DNA from: Hygrophila difformis
Lineage: Eukaryota; Streptophyta; Magnoliopsida; Lamiales; Acanthaceae
Reading direction: 5' to 3'
DNA length: 64,000 bases
Assembly: GCA_030278955.1 (NCBI GenBank)
Contig: JAOANR010000014.1
Location: 27,220,068 to 27,284,067, forward strand
In this document: positions 21,216 through 32,316 of the stretch, piece by piece
Layout of the letters: each line of letters begins with the position of its first letter
Numbering within the stretch: position 1 is the first letter of the stretch
Program-made: the position numbers and the translations under genes
The notes under the pieces: generated by a model
The model's input: only the letters and a program-made list of their open reading frames with translations
What the model was told of the DNA's origin: nothing
Databases searched by the model: none

Positions 21216-22526
21216 TCATTCATCCCAGCTCTTACTACTTGAAGCAGTGATGACTCTAAGCAAGTTACCCAAAACCCGGTTAACTGCTTCAGTCTGTCCG
21301 TCTATCTGGGGATGATATGCAGTGGAGAACAACAGTCTCGTCCCAATTTCTGCCCACAGAGACTTCCAAAAATAGCTTACAAATTTGGCATCTCTGTCTG
21401 ACACAATGGTCCTTGGGACACCATGCAGTCGTACAACCTCTTTGAAAAATAATTTGGCGAAGTGGTGCGCATCATTTGTTTTGGCACAGGGGATGAAGTG
21501 TGCCATCTTCGAAAATCTGTCAACAATCACAAAAATGGAGTCTTTTGCCCGAGCGGTACGCGGTAGTCTTAAGACAAAATCCATGGATAAGTCAATCCAA
21601 GGTCCCTCCGGTACAGGCAATGCTTGATACAGACCGTGTGGCTTTGCTGTCGACTTTGCTCTTAGGCACGTGATGCACTTGCTGATAAAATCAGCGACCT
21701 GTTTCTCGATCCCTGGCCAGTGGAAGCGTTCAGACAAAACATTCATTGTGGCTATTCTACCAAAGTGACCCATCATATCACCCGAATGAGCTTCAGAAAT
21801 TAACAGTTCTCTGATGGATCCTCTCGGTATACACAATTTGTTCCCATAATACAGAAAACCATTTAATTGAGAGAACTCCTTGAAAGCCAACTTCTCGGTT
21901 TTCTTGTATATCTCTCCAAAATCAGCGTCTTGATCATAAAACTCCTTGATGTGCTCGAATCCTATGAGGTGAGTAGTAGCAAATGCAGCGAGATTCAATC
22001 TTTGCGAGAGGGCATCTGCTACCACATTGTCCTTACCCTTTTTATAACAGATCACATACGGGAATGATTTAATGAAAGAGCTCCAGCGGGCATGTCTTGC
22101 ATTCTTCAGTTGCCCCTGTCCTCGAATATGCTTCAACGTCTCGTGATCTGTGTGAATGATAAACTCTCGCCCTTGCAGATAGTGTTGCCAAACCCTCATT
22201 GCTTGTACCACAACGTACAGCTCTTTGTCGTATGTGGAGTAGTTCAGTTGAGCTCCTCCAAAATTTTCACTGTGATAAGCAATTGTTCGGCCATCTTGTA
22301 GCAGAACTGCGGCCATGCCGGTTCCTGAGGCGTCATATTCTATCTCGAATGGGAGGTCAAAATTCGGCAATGCCAACACGGGTGCATGGGTGAGTTTATC
22401 TTTCAGTTCCACAAATGACTTATGCTCCTTGGGTCCCATTTGAACTGCAGCCCTTTCTTCAGCAGAGAAGTCATCGGTGCAGCGATCACACTGAATTGTG
22501 GCACAAATCGTCGGAAAAATCCGCAC
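21216..22526 (-). pseudogene. RNase H and integrase of the CRM-like Pol
   Basis: RNase H has [31 protein letters not shown] and [13 protein letters not shown], with the catalytic acidic residues in place. Integrase follows with the zinc region ([18 protein letters not shown]...C-x2-C) and the core [25 protein letters not shown] and [14 protein letters not shown], so the DDE residues look retained. This is the longest open stretch of the element (436 codons). It overlaps the RT frame because of a frameshift near 22500, and ends in an in-frame TGA where SWDE is normally followed by more integrase. Confidence 0.88.
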
Positions 22527-23585
22527 ATGCCTAAAAATCTCCTCACTTCATTGACATTGGTTGGCGGGGTCCATTCTGAAATGGCTGTGATCTTGGATTT
22601 ATCTACTTTTAATCCATGTCTTCCAACGACAAATCCCAGAAATGTAACCTCAGGCACATGGAAGGTGCACTTCTCGAAGTTTCCATAGAGTTCTGCTTTC
22701 CTCAGTTTAATGATCACCTGCACAACATGTTTCACATGATCAGCTTCGTTGTGGATGTAAATTAGAATATCATCAAAATACACAACGACAAATTTTCCCA
22801 TAAACTCTCTCAAAGTTTCGTTCATCAATCTCATAAAAGTAGATGGAGCATTTGTGAGACCGAAGGGCATCACAAGCCACTCATACAACCCAAACTTGGT
22901 TTGGAATGCTGTTTTCCATTCTTCTCCAGGTTGCATGCGTATCTGATGATAACCAATTTTCAGGTCTATCTTTGAAAATATGGTTGCTCCACCCAGCTCA
23001 TCGAGCATGTCATCTAATTGTGGAATGGGATGGCGGTATTTGATTGTTATTGCGTTGACAACTCGGCATTCGACACACATCCTCCACGTTCCAGTCTTCT
23101 TTGGTAACAATAGCACAGGCACTGCGCATGGAGACAGACTCTCCCGAGCCCAACCCTTGTCCAACAATTCTTGAACTTGCTTCTGGACCTCTTTCGTCTC
23201 GTCGGGATTCATCCGGTAGGCAGGCCGATTCATTATTGATGCTCCTGGTACGAAGTCGATCTTATGCTCCACACCTCTCAAAGGCGGTAATCCTGCTGGT
23301 ATTTCTTCCGGAAAGACATCCATATTGTCTTCTAACATCCTGCGAAAATTATCAGGCACGTTAAGTGTAGCAGGAGAGTTCTTAGGAGTCTCCTCAACAG
23401 GTTTAACAAAGGCTAGAAAACAGTGACCTGGTGAGGGTGCATCTTTAATTGCTGCTTCCAGCTCTTGCTTTGTGAATAATAAGCATCGTTCAGAACCTGT
23501 AATGAGTAAAGGAGAGTGATTAGTGTTATCAGAATTAATTACAACTCCTTTACCTCTCTGTTTTCGCTTGAACTCCTCTTCCTCT
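22403..23585 (-). pseudogene. Reverse transcriptase of the CRM-like Pol
   Basis: From 23359 the frame is open to 22403 and holds the gypsy RT blocks in order: PCAVPVLLLPKKTGTWRMC, FSKIDLKIGYHQIRM, MPFGLTNAPSTFMRLMN and the catalytic VVVYFDDILIY, then FLGFVVGRHGL and [14 protein letters not shown]. The linker between protease and RT (23585-23360) is in a different frame from its neighbours. YFDD is intact, but the RT is cut off from protease and RNase H by frameshifts. Confidence 0.9.
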
Positions 23586-24440
23586 TTACGGGATGTTTTC
23601 CATCAAATTGCAATGATCAATCTTCACAGTCTTAGGAGGTAGTGACTTCATCAAGATTCTGCTCTGTCCATCTCGGAATGAGAGATCATTCTCTGTGCCG
23701 CGGTATATGGCCCTCTTGTCATACATCCATGGCCTTCCCAATAAGATATGGCATGCCGTCATGGGAACTACATCGCATAATATTTCTTCCGAATAGGGCC
23801 CAATAGTCACCGGTACCCTCGTCTGTTTTGCTACTTTAGTAGTCCCACTTTCACTCATCCAATGGAGATTATACGGCTTCACATGATCTTGCATGGGTAT
23901 ACCTTACCTGCGCACAGTGTAGAGACTCACAGCGTTAACACAACTACCATTATCTACAATTAATGAGGCAACATTGCCTTTAAGTTTACAATGGTAGTGG
24001 AAGAGATTCTCCCTTTGTTCAGGTGAGCTGCTGGTAGACTCTTCTCCTTTTTCTGTATTTAAAGCTCTCATCACTATGAAGTTTGTCACATACTCTTCCT
24101 CATTTCCTTCCAAGACTACACGGCTCAGGTCGCCCTCGTCTGGATATTGATCATCGTTATCCTCATTCTGCTCTTCTTGTTCAGCCTCTTCATACTCTTC
24201 ATCTGAATCAACTTCTCTCCAAATTCCTGATTCGATCATGACCATTCGCCTTTCTCTCTTAGAGCAGTCTCGCGAATAGTGGCCCTTTTGTCCACATTTG
24301 AAACAGGTGACATCCTTGACGTCCCTTTTGGGCTTGTCTCGGTCATCTTTCCTGTATCTGTTTGGATCCTCGAAATCTTTACCCATTTCGAAAGCTTTGG
24401 GCCTGTTGGGTGATGAATAATTTTCACTACTCGTATTTTA
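23586..24440 (-). pseudogene. Gag C-terminus and protease of the CRM-like element
   Basis: The zinc knuckle CFKCGQKGHYSRDC lies near 24305-24265, followed by an acidic linker. The protease start is NVASLIVDNGSCVNAVS, where CRM-type proteases usually show a D-G-G-S or D-S-G-S core. The second Gly/Ser is Asn here, so activity is doubtful. A stop after TVRR (about 23904) interrupts the same frame, which resumes at 23894 and contains VPMTACHILLGRPWMYDK, the conserved C-terminal protease block. The N-terminal gag is missing at the 24440 junction. Confidence 0.85.
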
Positions 24441-24809
24441 CCACAAGCGGATGGTTGTCATCAAGTAATAAAACCGGTGAATAACCGAGTCGAACCATAG
24501 GAAATTTCAGAATATTATTTCATTCCAGAGAATATTTTAATTGCTTTTAAGTTTATTAAATATATTTTATATATTTTAAAAGAGTTTGTTTAATTCTGGA
24601 GTTGTTTAGATTAAAATAAAGACATTAAATTTAAAATAAAGCAAGTTATAATTTTAATTAATAAAAAATATAAATGGGAGATGTTTTGTAATGCTTCAAA
24701 TATTGACATCTTTATATAAAATAGAAATTGCATATTGATTTAGCATTTTCCAATGTCCAAAAAGATCAATTTCTTCAAATTTAATTATTTTATAAAGATT
24801 AAAAATATA

Positions 24810-25069
24810 CTTTCTCCGTTCTTATATATTTGCTACGGATCCACCCAGCACGCAGTCCAATGCACATTTTAAACCATTAATAACTCAATTTCGGTACAAG
24901 TAAAAATTTTAAAAGTTCGATATTTAAAAACTACACAACAAGTCGAATATAACAATATCTCCCTTGGCTATATGTTAAAATATATAACTATGATAAAACT
25001 TTAAGTGAAAGTGTGTGGGCGAATACTGTCTAAAATCCCAATGTGGCAAATAAAAAGAAACGAAGGAAG
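24810..25069. mobile_element. Stowaway-like MITE, copy 2 (reversed)
   Basis: 260 bp between TA dinucleotides (24808-24809 and 25070-25071), with ends ctttctccgttct and agaaacgaaggaag. The interior is the reverse complement of the copy at 18051-18308, including agtccaatgcacattttaaa. It lies inside the E6 LTR, so it inserted after that LTR formed or was carried with it. Confidence 0.68.
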
Positions 25070-26029
25070 TAGTAATTTTCTAAAATTCAAATTATGCTTA
25101 AACGGACTTCATGGAAGCTGATTAAATTATCTAACATTCTGCAATCATTATTCTGGGCCAAAATTTGAGTTTTTCCCAAGCATATAAATTTTCCTATAGC
25201 AATTAAAAGACACATTTCATTTCCCAAATTATTGTGCACATGCCAGAATCTATTTTTAATGTAATTTATTCCCTATACCGGTACTAAAATATATATTCTA
25301 CTTTTTATCTCTCGATTTAGCAAAGTAGGAATCACAGAATTAGATTCTAATATTCAAATATGCAGAATAGTGTAAATAATCTAATAAACATGGTAAAAGA
25401 TTGATAAAATATGGTAAATTGGATTATATTAATAATTTTAGAATGAGAACAGATTAAGATTATGCCAAATTTAGATGAGCAGATTAACACAGAAAGCATT
25501 GGTCAAATAGCTTTTAGCAGATTAAAATGCAAATTCCAGATTTTTACCAAAACAGAACCATCGATCAATTTCAGGCATCCAACACATAATCCTAATTCAA
25601 ATTCCAACATTCTTAAAGATTAATCCAGATTTAACATATAAACATCGATCAATTTATTACTCCCATAAAAACATAAATTCATACTTCAAAAGTGATTCTA
25701 AACTCCCGTTCTAGATCACTCATAACACGAACAATACAGAAATCCATCTACAAATTCGAAACATAACAACATATTACATTTTGAGGCAAATTCATAACAT
25801 TACAAAGCAAGAAAAAGAAAGACAATACCTAGAATATGAAAAATACGCCCAGAACAGCGTTCTTGATGAATTCCTCCGGCATGATTTTGTGTTTCTGGCC
25901 TTCTTCTCCCATTAGCAAATGTTTTCTAAATGTTTCTGTCGAGTTTTTGCAGTCTAGAATGAAGAAAATGACGAAGGACGGCGTTTAAAACCGAGTTCGG
26001 GAGGTTAGAAAACTGCCCAACCGCGACTG

Positions 26030-26290
26030 TGGCGCGTAATGTGGCTCTCGGGACCTGTTTTAGGCGCCACCAAGGAGATGCGGTGCATCCTGACGATTTT
26101 CCCAAATTTCTGATTGCGGCGCCAAAAGTAGCGTTTGAAGTCTGATTCCGGCGCCACCATGCACGTGCGGCGCATTATGAAGTTTTTTCATCCGAAATTT
26201 TCTTAAGTGTTGAAACGGCACTTGGTGTGGCGCTCCAAGGTCTTTTTGGGTGCCGCCATGCTCATGCAGCGCATCCTGGGCACATTCCAG
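26030..26290. repeat. GGCGCC motif array in the E6 LTR
   Basis: Contains ggcgccac, ggcgccaa, ggcgccac, gtgccgcc, gtggcgc, gcggcgca and similar units, most separated by 20-40 bp. GGCGCC is self-complementary and several units extend into longer inverted pairs (gtggcgc with gcgccac). The same motif array recurs within the element at 31600-31880. Confidence 0.8.
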
Positions 26291-26440
26291 TGTTGAGAAA
26301 TCCGAATTTGATATCCTTTGTCCTCCGAACATCTTCATTTCTTCATTTTAATGCCTGAAACATTATTGCAATGTATTAGATTTGCCAAAGTCTTATTACA
26401 AAGCATAAAACATGGTAAATTGAGCTCAAATAAGCTTAAT

Positions 26441-28248
26441 CAATAAGTGATAATATTAGAAAGAAAAAGAAAAAGAAGAGAGAACAGACAGGTGGAAGAA
26501 AAAAAGAGCAAAGCCACAGGAGGCAAACCACCAAAATACACAGTGGGGAAGAAGATGGCCAGTGACCAAGGCTGAAAAAGGTAGGCGGGCAAGAGCCCAA
26601 AGATCTCCCCGCCGGCCTCGTTAAAACCCTTTCATGGTAAAACCCAGTGGGAAAAACCCATGAAAGGGAAAAAGAGTACCATAGCAGAAAAGGAGAAAAA
26701 ACTACCGTACACAATCACATATAAAAACCTAGTGAAATCTATAGTACTCGAAGTGCATATCTTGAAATAGGTGTTTATTCAGAAACTGAGGTGAAGTGGT
26801 ATACCAAGTAAAATCCCCGCCAATAGAGGAAAGGACGTCAGCTGCAGCATTGCCTTCCCGGAATATGTGGGAGATGCGGAAGTTAATAATTTCAAGGATG
26901 TCCTTAGCCGCCTTCCAACGCCCATAAAATCGCCAGGGAATGCTTGGGTTAGGATGAGTGAAAGCATGCACCACATAGGTCGAGTCAGTCTCCATCCAAA
27001 GGTTGAGCCAGCCGTTAGAATGGGCCAATTCAATTCCTATGCAAGCTGTGATCAATTCCGCTTCAAAAGCGTAGCCAAGTCCATAATCGTCCGAGAAACA
27101 CCCCTTGGCAAAGCCTCTGGAGTTGCGAAAGATACCCCCGCTGGAAATCACACCAGGAGAGCCCGAGGCGTGTCCATCAACATTGCATTTAGTCCAGCCC
27201 GGAAGAGGGGGTCACCAACGGACGCTAGAAATCTTAGGCGCTTTCCCCACTGAAGCGCGAAGCCAGAAAAACTTAATAACACGAAGATCATCCAAAGAAT
27301 TGTGCATACTGCCCAAATTAAGATGATCCGCCTCTTTCATCAAAGCCAGGATGGACGCCATGAGTTTGGACGTCCGGATGGGTCTGGCACATCCCGTAGA
27401 AAAGCCATCCGCATGCATGGCCTCATTACGAGTAGTTCAGACAAGCCAAATATAGGAAACGATGAACAACCTCAAGAGCGAGTGGACTTGGTTGCTGGCC
27501 TTGATAGTAATGCATTGCAGCAGGAAGTCCATAAAGCTGCCATCGACATGAATCCTATTGTGATACCCAAATGCTTGTACAAAATGAAGCAGGACTTTGG
27601 AAGTAGCCTCACACTTGAGGAACAGGTGATCAATACTTTCTTCAGCGGCGCGACACATATAGCAAATAGAGGGACCGTAGATCCCTTTGGACTGAAGGAC
27701 CTCCCAAGTGAGTAAAATACCCCTGATAACTTTCCATACCACAATTGAGCGACGTCGGGGGATGAAATTATCCCAGATCCACGATCCCCAGGAAGTCGCC
27801 GGGAAGGAAGGCCGCAAGTGTCTATACGCAATCTGAGAGGAAATCTTGCCATGAGTTGTTTTAGTCCAAACCCTGTGGTCAGCCGAGCTAGCAAGAATGC
27901 AGACGCTCATAATAGCTTGAATAAGGGCCGGGAAGTTGCTAACAAAATTAGCCGTGAAGTGCCATTCACTATTGATGAAATATTCGCTAATTGGTTGTTC
28001 AAAAAACTCCCTAAGATCCACAGGAATCTCCAGCACGTCGGCAATTATGCAGCCAGCCCAATTATCAAGCCAAAATCTGACTTTGGAGTGAAAACCAACA
28101 ATCCAAACTTCATCCTCTATAAGTCTCCTAGCGTGCCCCAGGAGAGCGAATGGAAGAAGTTAAATAATTAGTCCGAGGGGCACCATTTATAAACCATCTG
28201 TCCTTCAGAAATCCAAGCGAAGGGTGGCCCTGAAGAATATCCCAAGCA
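26441..28248 (-). mobile_element. 5'-truncated L1-type LINE with 18-bp TSD
   Basis: The perfect duplication agctcaaataagcttaat is at 26423-26440 and 28249-28266. Inside is the C-terminal part of an L1-type ORF2 on the minus strand (zf-RVT, then RNase H) and a 3' untranslated region containing the conserved plant segment GTTTTAACGAGGC. The element is truncated at its 5' end, as usual for target-primed insertion. The 3' end lacks a poly-A tail: in sense it ends in a pyrimidine-rich stretch and ATTATCACTTATTG. It inserted into the E6 3' LTR. Confidence 0.92.
26729..28130 (-). pseudogene. LINE ORF2 C-terminus (zf-RVT and RNase H)
   Basis: The zinc-binding domain has RRRSIVVWKVIRGILLTWEV, then CYMCRAAEESIDHLFLKCEA, the zf-RVT spacing of Cys and His (about 27790-27590). 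RNase H follows at 27151-26729: YAFEAELITACIGIELAHSNG, LWMETDSTYVVHAF and ISHIFREGNAAADVLSS carry the acidic and histidine positions of the plant RVT_3-type fold. The two blocks are in different frames with decay between 27437 and 27151. The endonuclease and RT domains are absent through 5' truncation. Confidence 0.88.
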
Positions 28249-28392
28249 AGCTCAAATAAGCTTAATTTATCCATGATTATTAATATTTATAAATCACATG
28301 AAATACAAACCAAATAAGGTGACATGCATGCAATTTTGACATATTTTAGTGCAATTAAAGCTCATTTAAATGTGGTTTCACAGGGTGCATCA

Positions 28393-29848
28393 ACATCCTC
28401 ATACTTAAATATTGCTCGTCCCTTGAGTAATGAGATCAATTAACACATCAACATGCCAATCAAGATAATAAAGATAAAGTCTTCATAGTTCTGCCAAATC
28501 ATAGATTTCAACAACACAATGAGCTAAAAGGGTTCACAAGTCTAATGTGCTAGAACAAGGTAAATTGTCATGCATCAGTTGTCAAAACCAGGTATCCAAA
28601 GCACTTACAATACATAAAACAGATTAATCACACATAGCAACTCGAAATGGGAGAGGGAATAATGTAAATATGTTTTTCTATTCCAGTCTTCAAATATGCT
28701 CAATTAATGACTCTGTTTCACAATTATTCCAGACACTTTGGCTGAGTTGTAGACGGTTGAATTCCAAAAGCTAATCATGTCTAAGAATACGTGCCAGTCA
28801 TATATTCAAGAGTTTATAATTATTCTGTTTAATACCCCTTTATTTCAATCTCTCTGTTTTTTTTTCAATCTTACATTATATTATATTTTTTTCTATTCAT
28901 TTTGCAAGATTTAATATTTTCTCTCTCTTTCTTTTTTTTTTTTTTTACAATAATAGGGGTTTTACTCTGAATTTATTTGTAACCAAGCATTTAGGAAGAC
29001 TTGGAACGAGCATATTCATATATAAATAATAATAACTCTCCACATAACAAATAAACTAGTCTAATTAATCAAGAGGCTTTCTGCAAGGTAAACAGAATTG
29101 TCACCAAGGTTCGAACAACTAGCATGGCAATTCTAACAGGGTCTAGAACTTTAAACTAAGAAACCTAATACTCATTAAGTTGTAAAATCGGATTTAAGCA
29201 GATCATTTAGACTTATTTTGATTTTCTCCAGATTGGCAGTGATGTGATAATCTAAATAATAGCACTATTGTGAAAACACAATTTAAATCTAACATAATTT
29301 ATATATCCATATAATGCATGTACCACATTTATTCAAAGCATAATAAAATATTAAAACATAATTATGCTCTTACCAAAGTACCTCATGCAGATTGATAAAC
29401 ATAAAATATGAAAAGATCACACCTGGAGTATTTAGATTTTAGAACTTCACTTCATCACCAAGGGATGTCCCTCCTTTTTGCTTCTTTGTGGCATATCTTG
29501 CTTCTTAATATATTTATATGGTTTTCACGCATACAAAAGATAATCATTAGAGCACATGGTAAATTATAAATTAAAACAGACAAGTAATTCCATCCATAAT
29601 TTCTCTAATATCAGATTTTTAATATTAAATTTCAGATTTTTAATTTTTATTAGCACTTTTCACCAATTAACTAAATATAGACAGATTTAATTAAAATATT
29701 AAATTCATAAATGTACCAAAAGCAAAATACCACAAGTTCTAGCAACTTTTACATAAAGATGCTAATTTAAAATAAGCAAAATACCACCAAAATTAATTTA
29801 ATCATGACAAATTTAACAAAAAGGGGGCAATCCTATCTAGCTAAACAT
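28393..29848 (-). other. E6 3' noncoding region and polypurine tract
   Basis: No ORF is supported. In sense, 28393-28405 reads GTATGAGGATGT and is the likely plus-strand primer. Around 28920-28945 is an A/G-rich tract in sense (poly-A followed by GAAAGAGAGAG). E5 has a comparable purine tract at 48135-48186 in its own 3' noncoding region, which supports common ancestry of the two elements. The remainder is AT-rich. Confidence 0.6.
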
Positions 29849-31323
29849 CTAAAACTCCAAAGATGCATCCGAATCAGCTACTTCAGCTTCTCTTACATCA
29901 TCATACTTAGCCTTAGGGTTTGGATCACTAGGAGGGACATATCGAGCACCTAACTCCTCAGACATGAAGTGTTCAAGTCTGGAAGAAAGTCGTGCCAGCT
30001 ATGTCTGTGTACTATCCTCCTTTCTCTTCATCTCGGCTCTGAGTTGATGAATCTCATAAGTCAACCTATTAGTGCCACCTCTGTAGGCTCTACACTATTA
30101 CCAGATGTACTAGGTATATCGGCATGACGAGTGGGTGCCCTACGAGGTGAAGTCGGGTAAGCTAGCTCTGCACATCTCACTCCAGGTTTGTGATAGAATC
30201 TCTTGAAAGTGATAGGAGGTTTACTCTTCAAATCATGAGCATAGGCTCCTAAATCCACTCCAGCTCTCTCACAAAGTTCCCAAATAAGTGCAGGGAACCC
30301 GAGTGTAGTCCTCGCAGCATCAGATCTCATACTATCCAGCTCACTTGCTATCAACTCTCCAATATCAACAGGCAATCCATTCTTCACACAGTACACAAAA
30401 TACAACTCCTCTGCACTAGGCTGGGGAGTGTGTGAAGTAGGATAAACCCTATGCTTATAAAGTAAGTAAATTTGGTACAATGGGGCATCCATCAAAGTAG
30501 CAACGACCCGCTCATTATTTGAACCCTCTATGTAGGCAACTTTCTTTTGTTTTCTAAACATCTCCTTTAGGATCTTCACTTCTAGCTCATTTCCTCCTTC
30601 TTCAAAATACACAGGATCATAGAAAGTATTATTCTTTGTAGTCGGACAAGAGATATCCACAGTACCATATAGCCGGTTGATTGTGTCTGGATCATAAGGT
30701 ACATGCACTCCCCGAATCCATGAAGTAAAGTGTCCATATCGAGCATTGGCCAGAAACTGCCTAGTAAGTTCCCACGAATATATTCCATCTGGATGCTCAA
30801 CAAATTTCATCCATCCTCGACTTGCCAAGGCATCATGAATCAAAACCCGCTCCATGTCATCTTCGATAAATCCTTTGTCTTGGATGATCCAACTTTCCAC
30901 CATTCCTTGATAATAGGAATATGCCTGTTGATTTATAAAGATCGCCGGATTGAAGATGTCTCCGGTTAGTTCCTGCAAGGGATGTGTATCATCCTTTCTA
31001 TTATAGCTTTTCTTTTTCACTTTAGAACCACTTGAATGTTTGGTTCCCTCAGTTGAAACTTTTTCTGGAGATTCAGCATCATCTTCTTCCTGTTGTGGAT
31101 CATCATCTTCCTGTTGAGCATAATAGAATGGAACTTCCCCTCCTTCCACAGAATCAGCAACCAACAAATCATTCACAAACTGATCATCATTATGGACAGC
31201 TGCAGACTCTGGATTAGGTTCTCTAATAACAAGATTCTATTATTGAGGAGGTTCCTTAGCTTTCTGCTTCTTTCCAGCATTGTTTCTCTTTTTCCCTTGG
31301 GTTATTTTCCTCTTTGGACTCAT
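29849..31323 (-). pseudogene. E6 accessory ORF-A (plant transposon-protein-like)
   Basis: The start at 31323 gives a basic N-terminus (MSPKRKITQGKKR). Two adjacent stops near 31235-31242 interrupt it, then the frame is open from 31176 to 30061. A frameshift there leads to a tail ending at 29849. The core (ERVLIHDALASRGW, WELTRQFLANARYGHF, DPDTINRLYG, MDAPLYQIYLLYKHRVYPTS, LPVDIGELIASEL) follows the pattern of the family annotated as putative plant transposon protein, found in many Athila-type and related elements. Its function is unknown. The C-terminus has RLEHFMSEELGARYVPP, which has a counterpart in ORF-B. Intact length would be near 490 residues. Confidence 0.75.
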
Positions 31324-31599
31324 GATAATGGAGTTTAGGAAGATGGAACTGAATTTGGAAAGTAAATTAAGCTTATGGAAGAGAGATACAAGCTGATTGA
31401 GCAGATTAGAATGATGACCGATCGGTCTTCTCTCTTTTAAAGAGTTGAGATTTTGATTTTGTTGAGATATGGAGTGATTAATTGAATCTAAAGTCAAATA
31501 TACACTAAATATATGATTTAGAAGTAGTATAATGCTGTTTTGGACTCTAAATATCGATTGGATATGATTTGAATATTTTGGAATCGCGGATTTTTCAAA

Positions 31600-31880
31600 A
31601 ATTCGCGTCAGTGGCGCCCCATGTGGCGCTCGGCAGCCGATTTAGGCGCCAAAAGTGGCGCGGGAGAAAAATTAAATCCACGGCGCCAAAAGTGGCGCTG
31701 GATGGGGGATTTAGGCGCCACCCAGTTGATGCGGCGCATCCTGAAGCAAAGTTAGAAAATTCCCAATTTTGCAACGCCTGACGCCGCATAGCAATGCGGC
31801 GCATTCTGGAAAAACTTTAAAAATTTCTAAGTTTCCAGGCGCCAGTGCGGCGCTGGAAGACCAATTTGGGTGCCACACAG
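31600..31880. repeat. GGCGCC motif array upstream of ORF-A
   Basis: At least ten units such as ggcgccaaaagtggcgc, ggcgccac, gcggcgca and gtgtggcgc. It includes a hairpin-forming pair, gcgccaaaagtggcgc, which is self-complementary apart from the four-base centre. It lies about 280 bp upstream of the ORF-A start in sense and repeats the motif found in the E6 LTR array at 26030-26290. Bases between this array and ORF-A include AT-rich TATA-like stretches in sense. Confidence 0.85.
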
Positions 31881-32316
31881 TATGTGTGGCGCATTCTGTG
31901 CAAAATTCAGGCAGAATGTGTTTTTCCTAGGTTTGTCCCCATGATATCCAAATCTCCATATCAATCAACAACACCAATCCTACTTCTTTTACCTCTCAAT
32001 CATGTCCAAACACACTTCATTGATCTATTCAACAGTTCAAAATGACCCAATCTAGCATGATACCGGTAAGAGCTATTTTATTGAATTTAAAAGCAACTAA
32101 TAACCTTATAAACTAAATAAAAAATTTTATTCTAAAACCAACAAGATAACATAAATGACATGCTTAAGATAACTAAACAATAGCAATAGAATTCAAAACA
32201 ATACAATCGAAAGTGAAACCAATTAAAATGTAGCAAAATGACATCTTTCACCAAGATACATAGGCTTACTAATACATATCATCTATAAAGATCAAAGCCT
32301 ATCTATCACTCATCAC

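Larger units (their letters stand above)
19806..24440 (-). mobile_element. CRM-like Ty3/gypsy element, 5' truncated
   Basis: A minus-strand element with a 3' LTR, full pol order (PR, RT, RNase H, IN) and only the C-terminal end of gag. The protease segment QRENLFHYHCK...NVASLIVDNGSC and the integrase-tail pattern NPVFNVADLTLF resemble CRM-lineage chromoviruses. Lineage assignment is by motif only. The 5' LTR, PBS and most of gag are missing: sequence switches near 24440 to the 3' LTR of E6. Several stops and frameshifts make it inactive. Confidence 0.78.
24441..28392 (-). repeat. 3' LTR of the E6 element, carrying a LINE and a MITE
   Basis: In sense the LTR starts TGATGCACCC at 28392, directly after a purine tract (GTATGAGGATGT). 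It runs to about 24440, where the CRM-like gag begins. The LINE at 26441-28248 is a later insertion; without it the LTR is roughly 2.1 kb. A GGCGCC-type motif array lies at 26030-26290. The last 80 bases in sense (ACCGGTTTTATTACTTGATG and following) resemble the U5 end of Athila-like LTRs. With no 5' LTR in the window, the inner boundary is approximate. Confidence 0.6.

Noticed and set aside
27437..28036. Host gene with RNase H or zinc-finger function
   Set aside because: The zf-RVT plus RNase H order, decay and 18-bp TSD identify a LINE ORF2 remnant.
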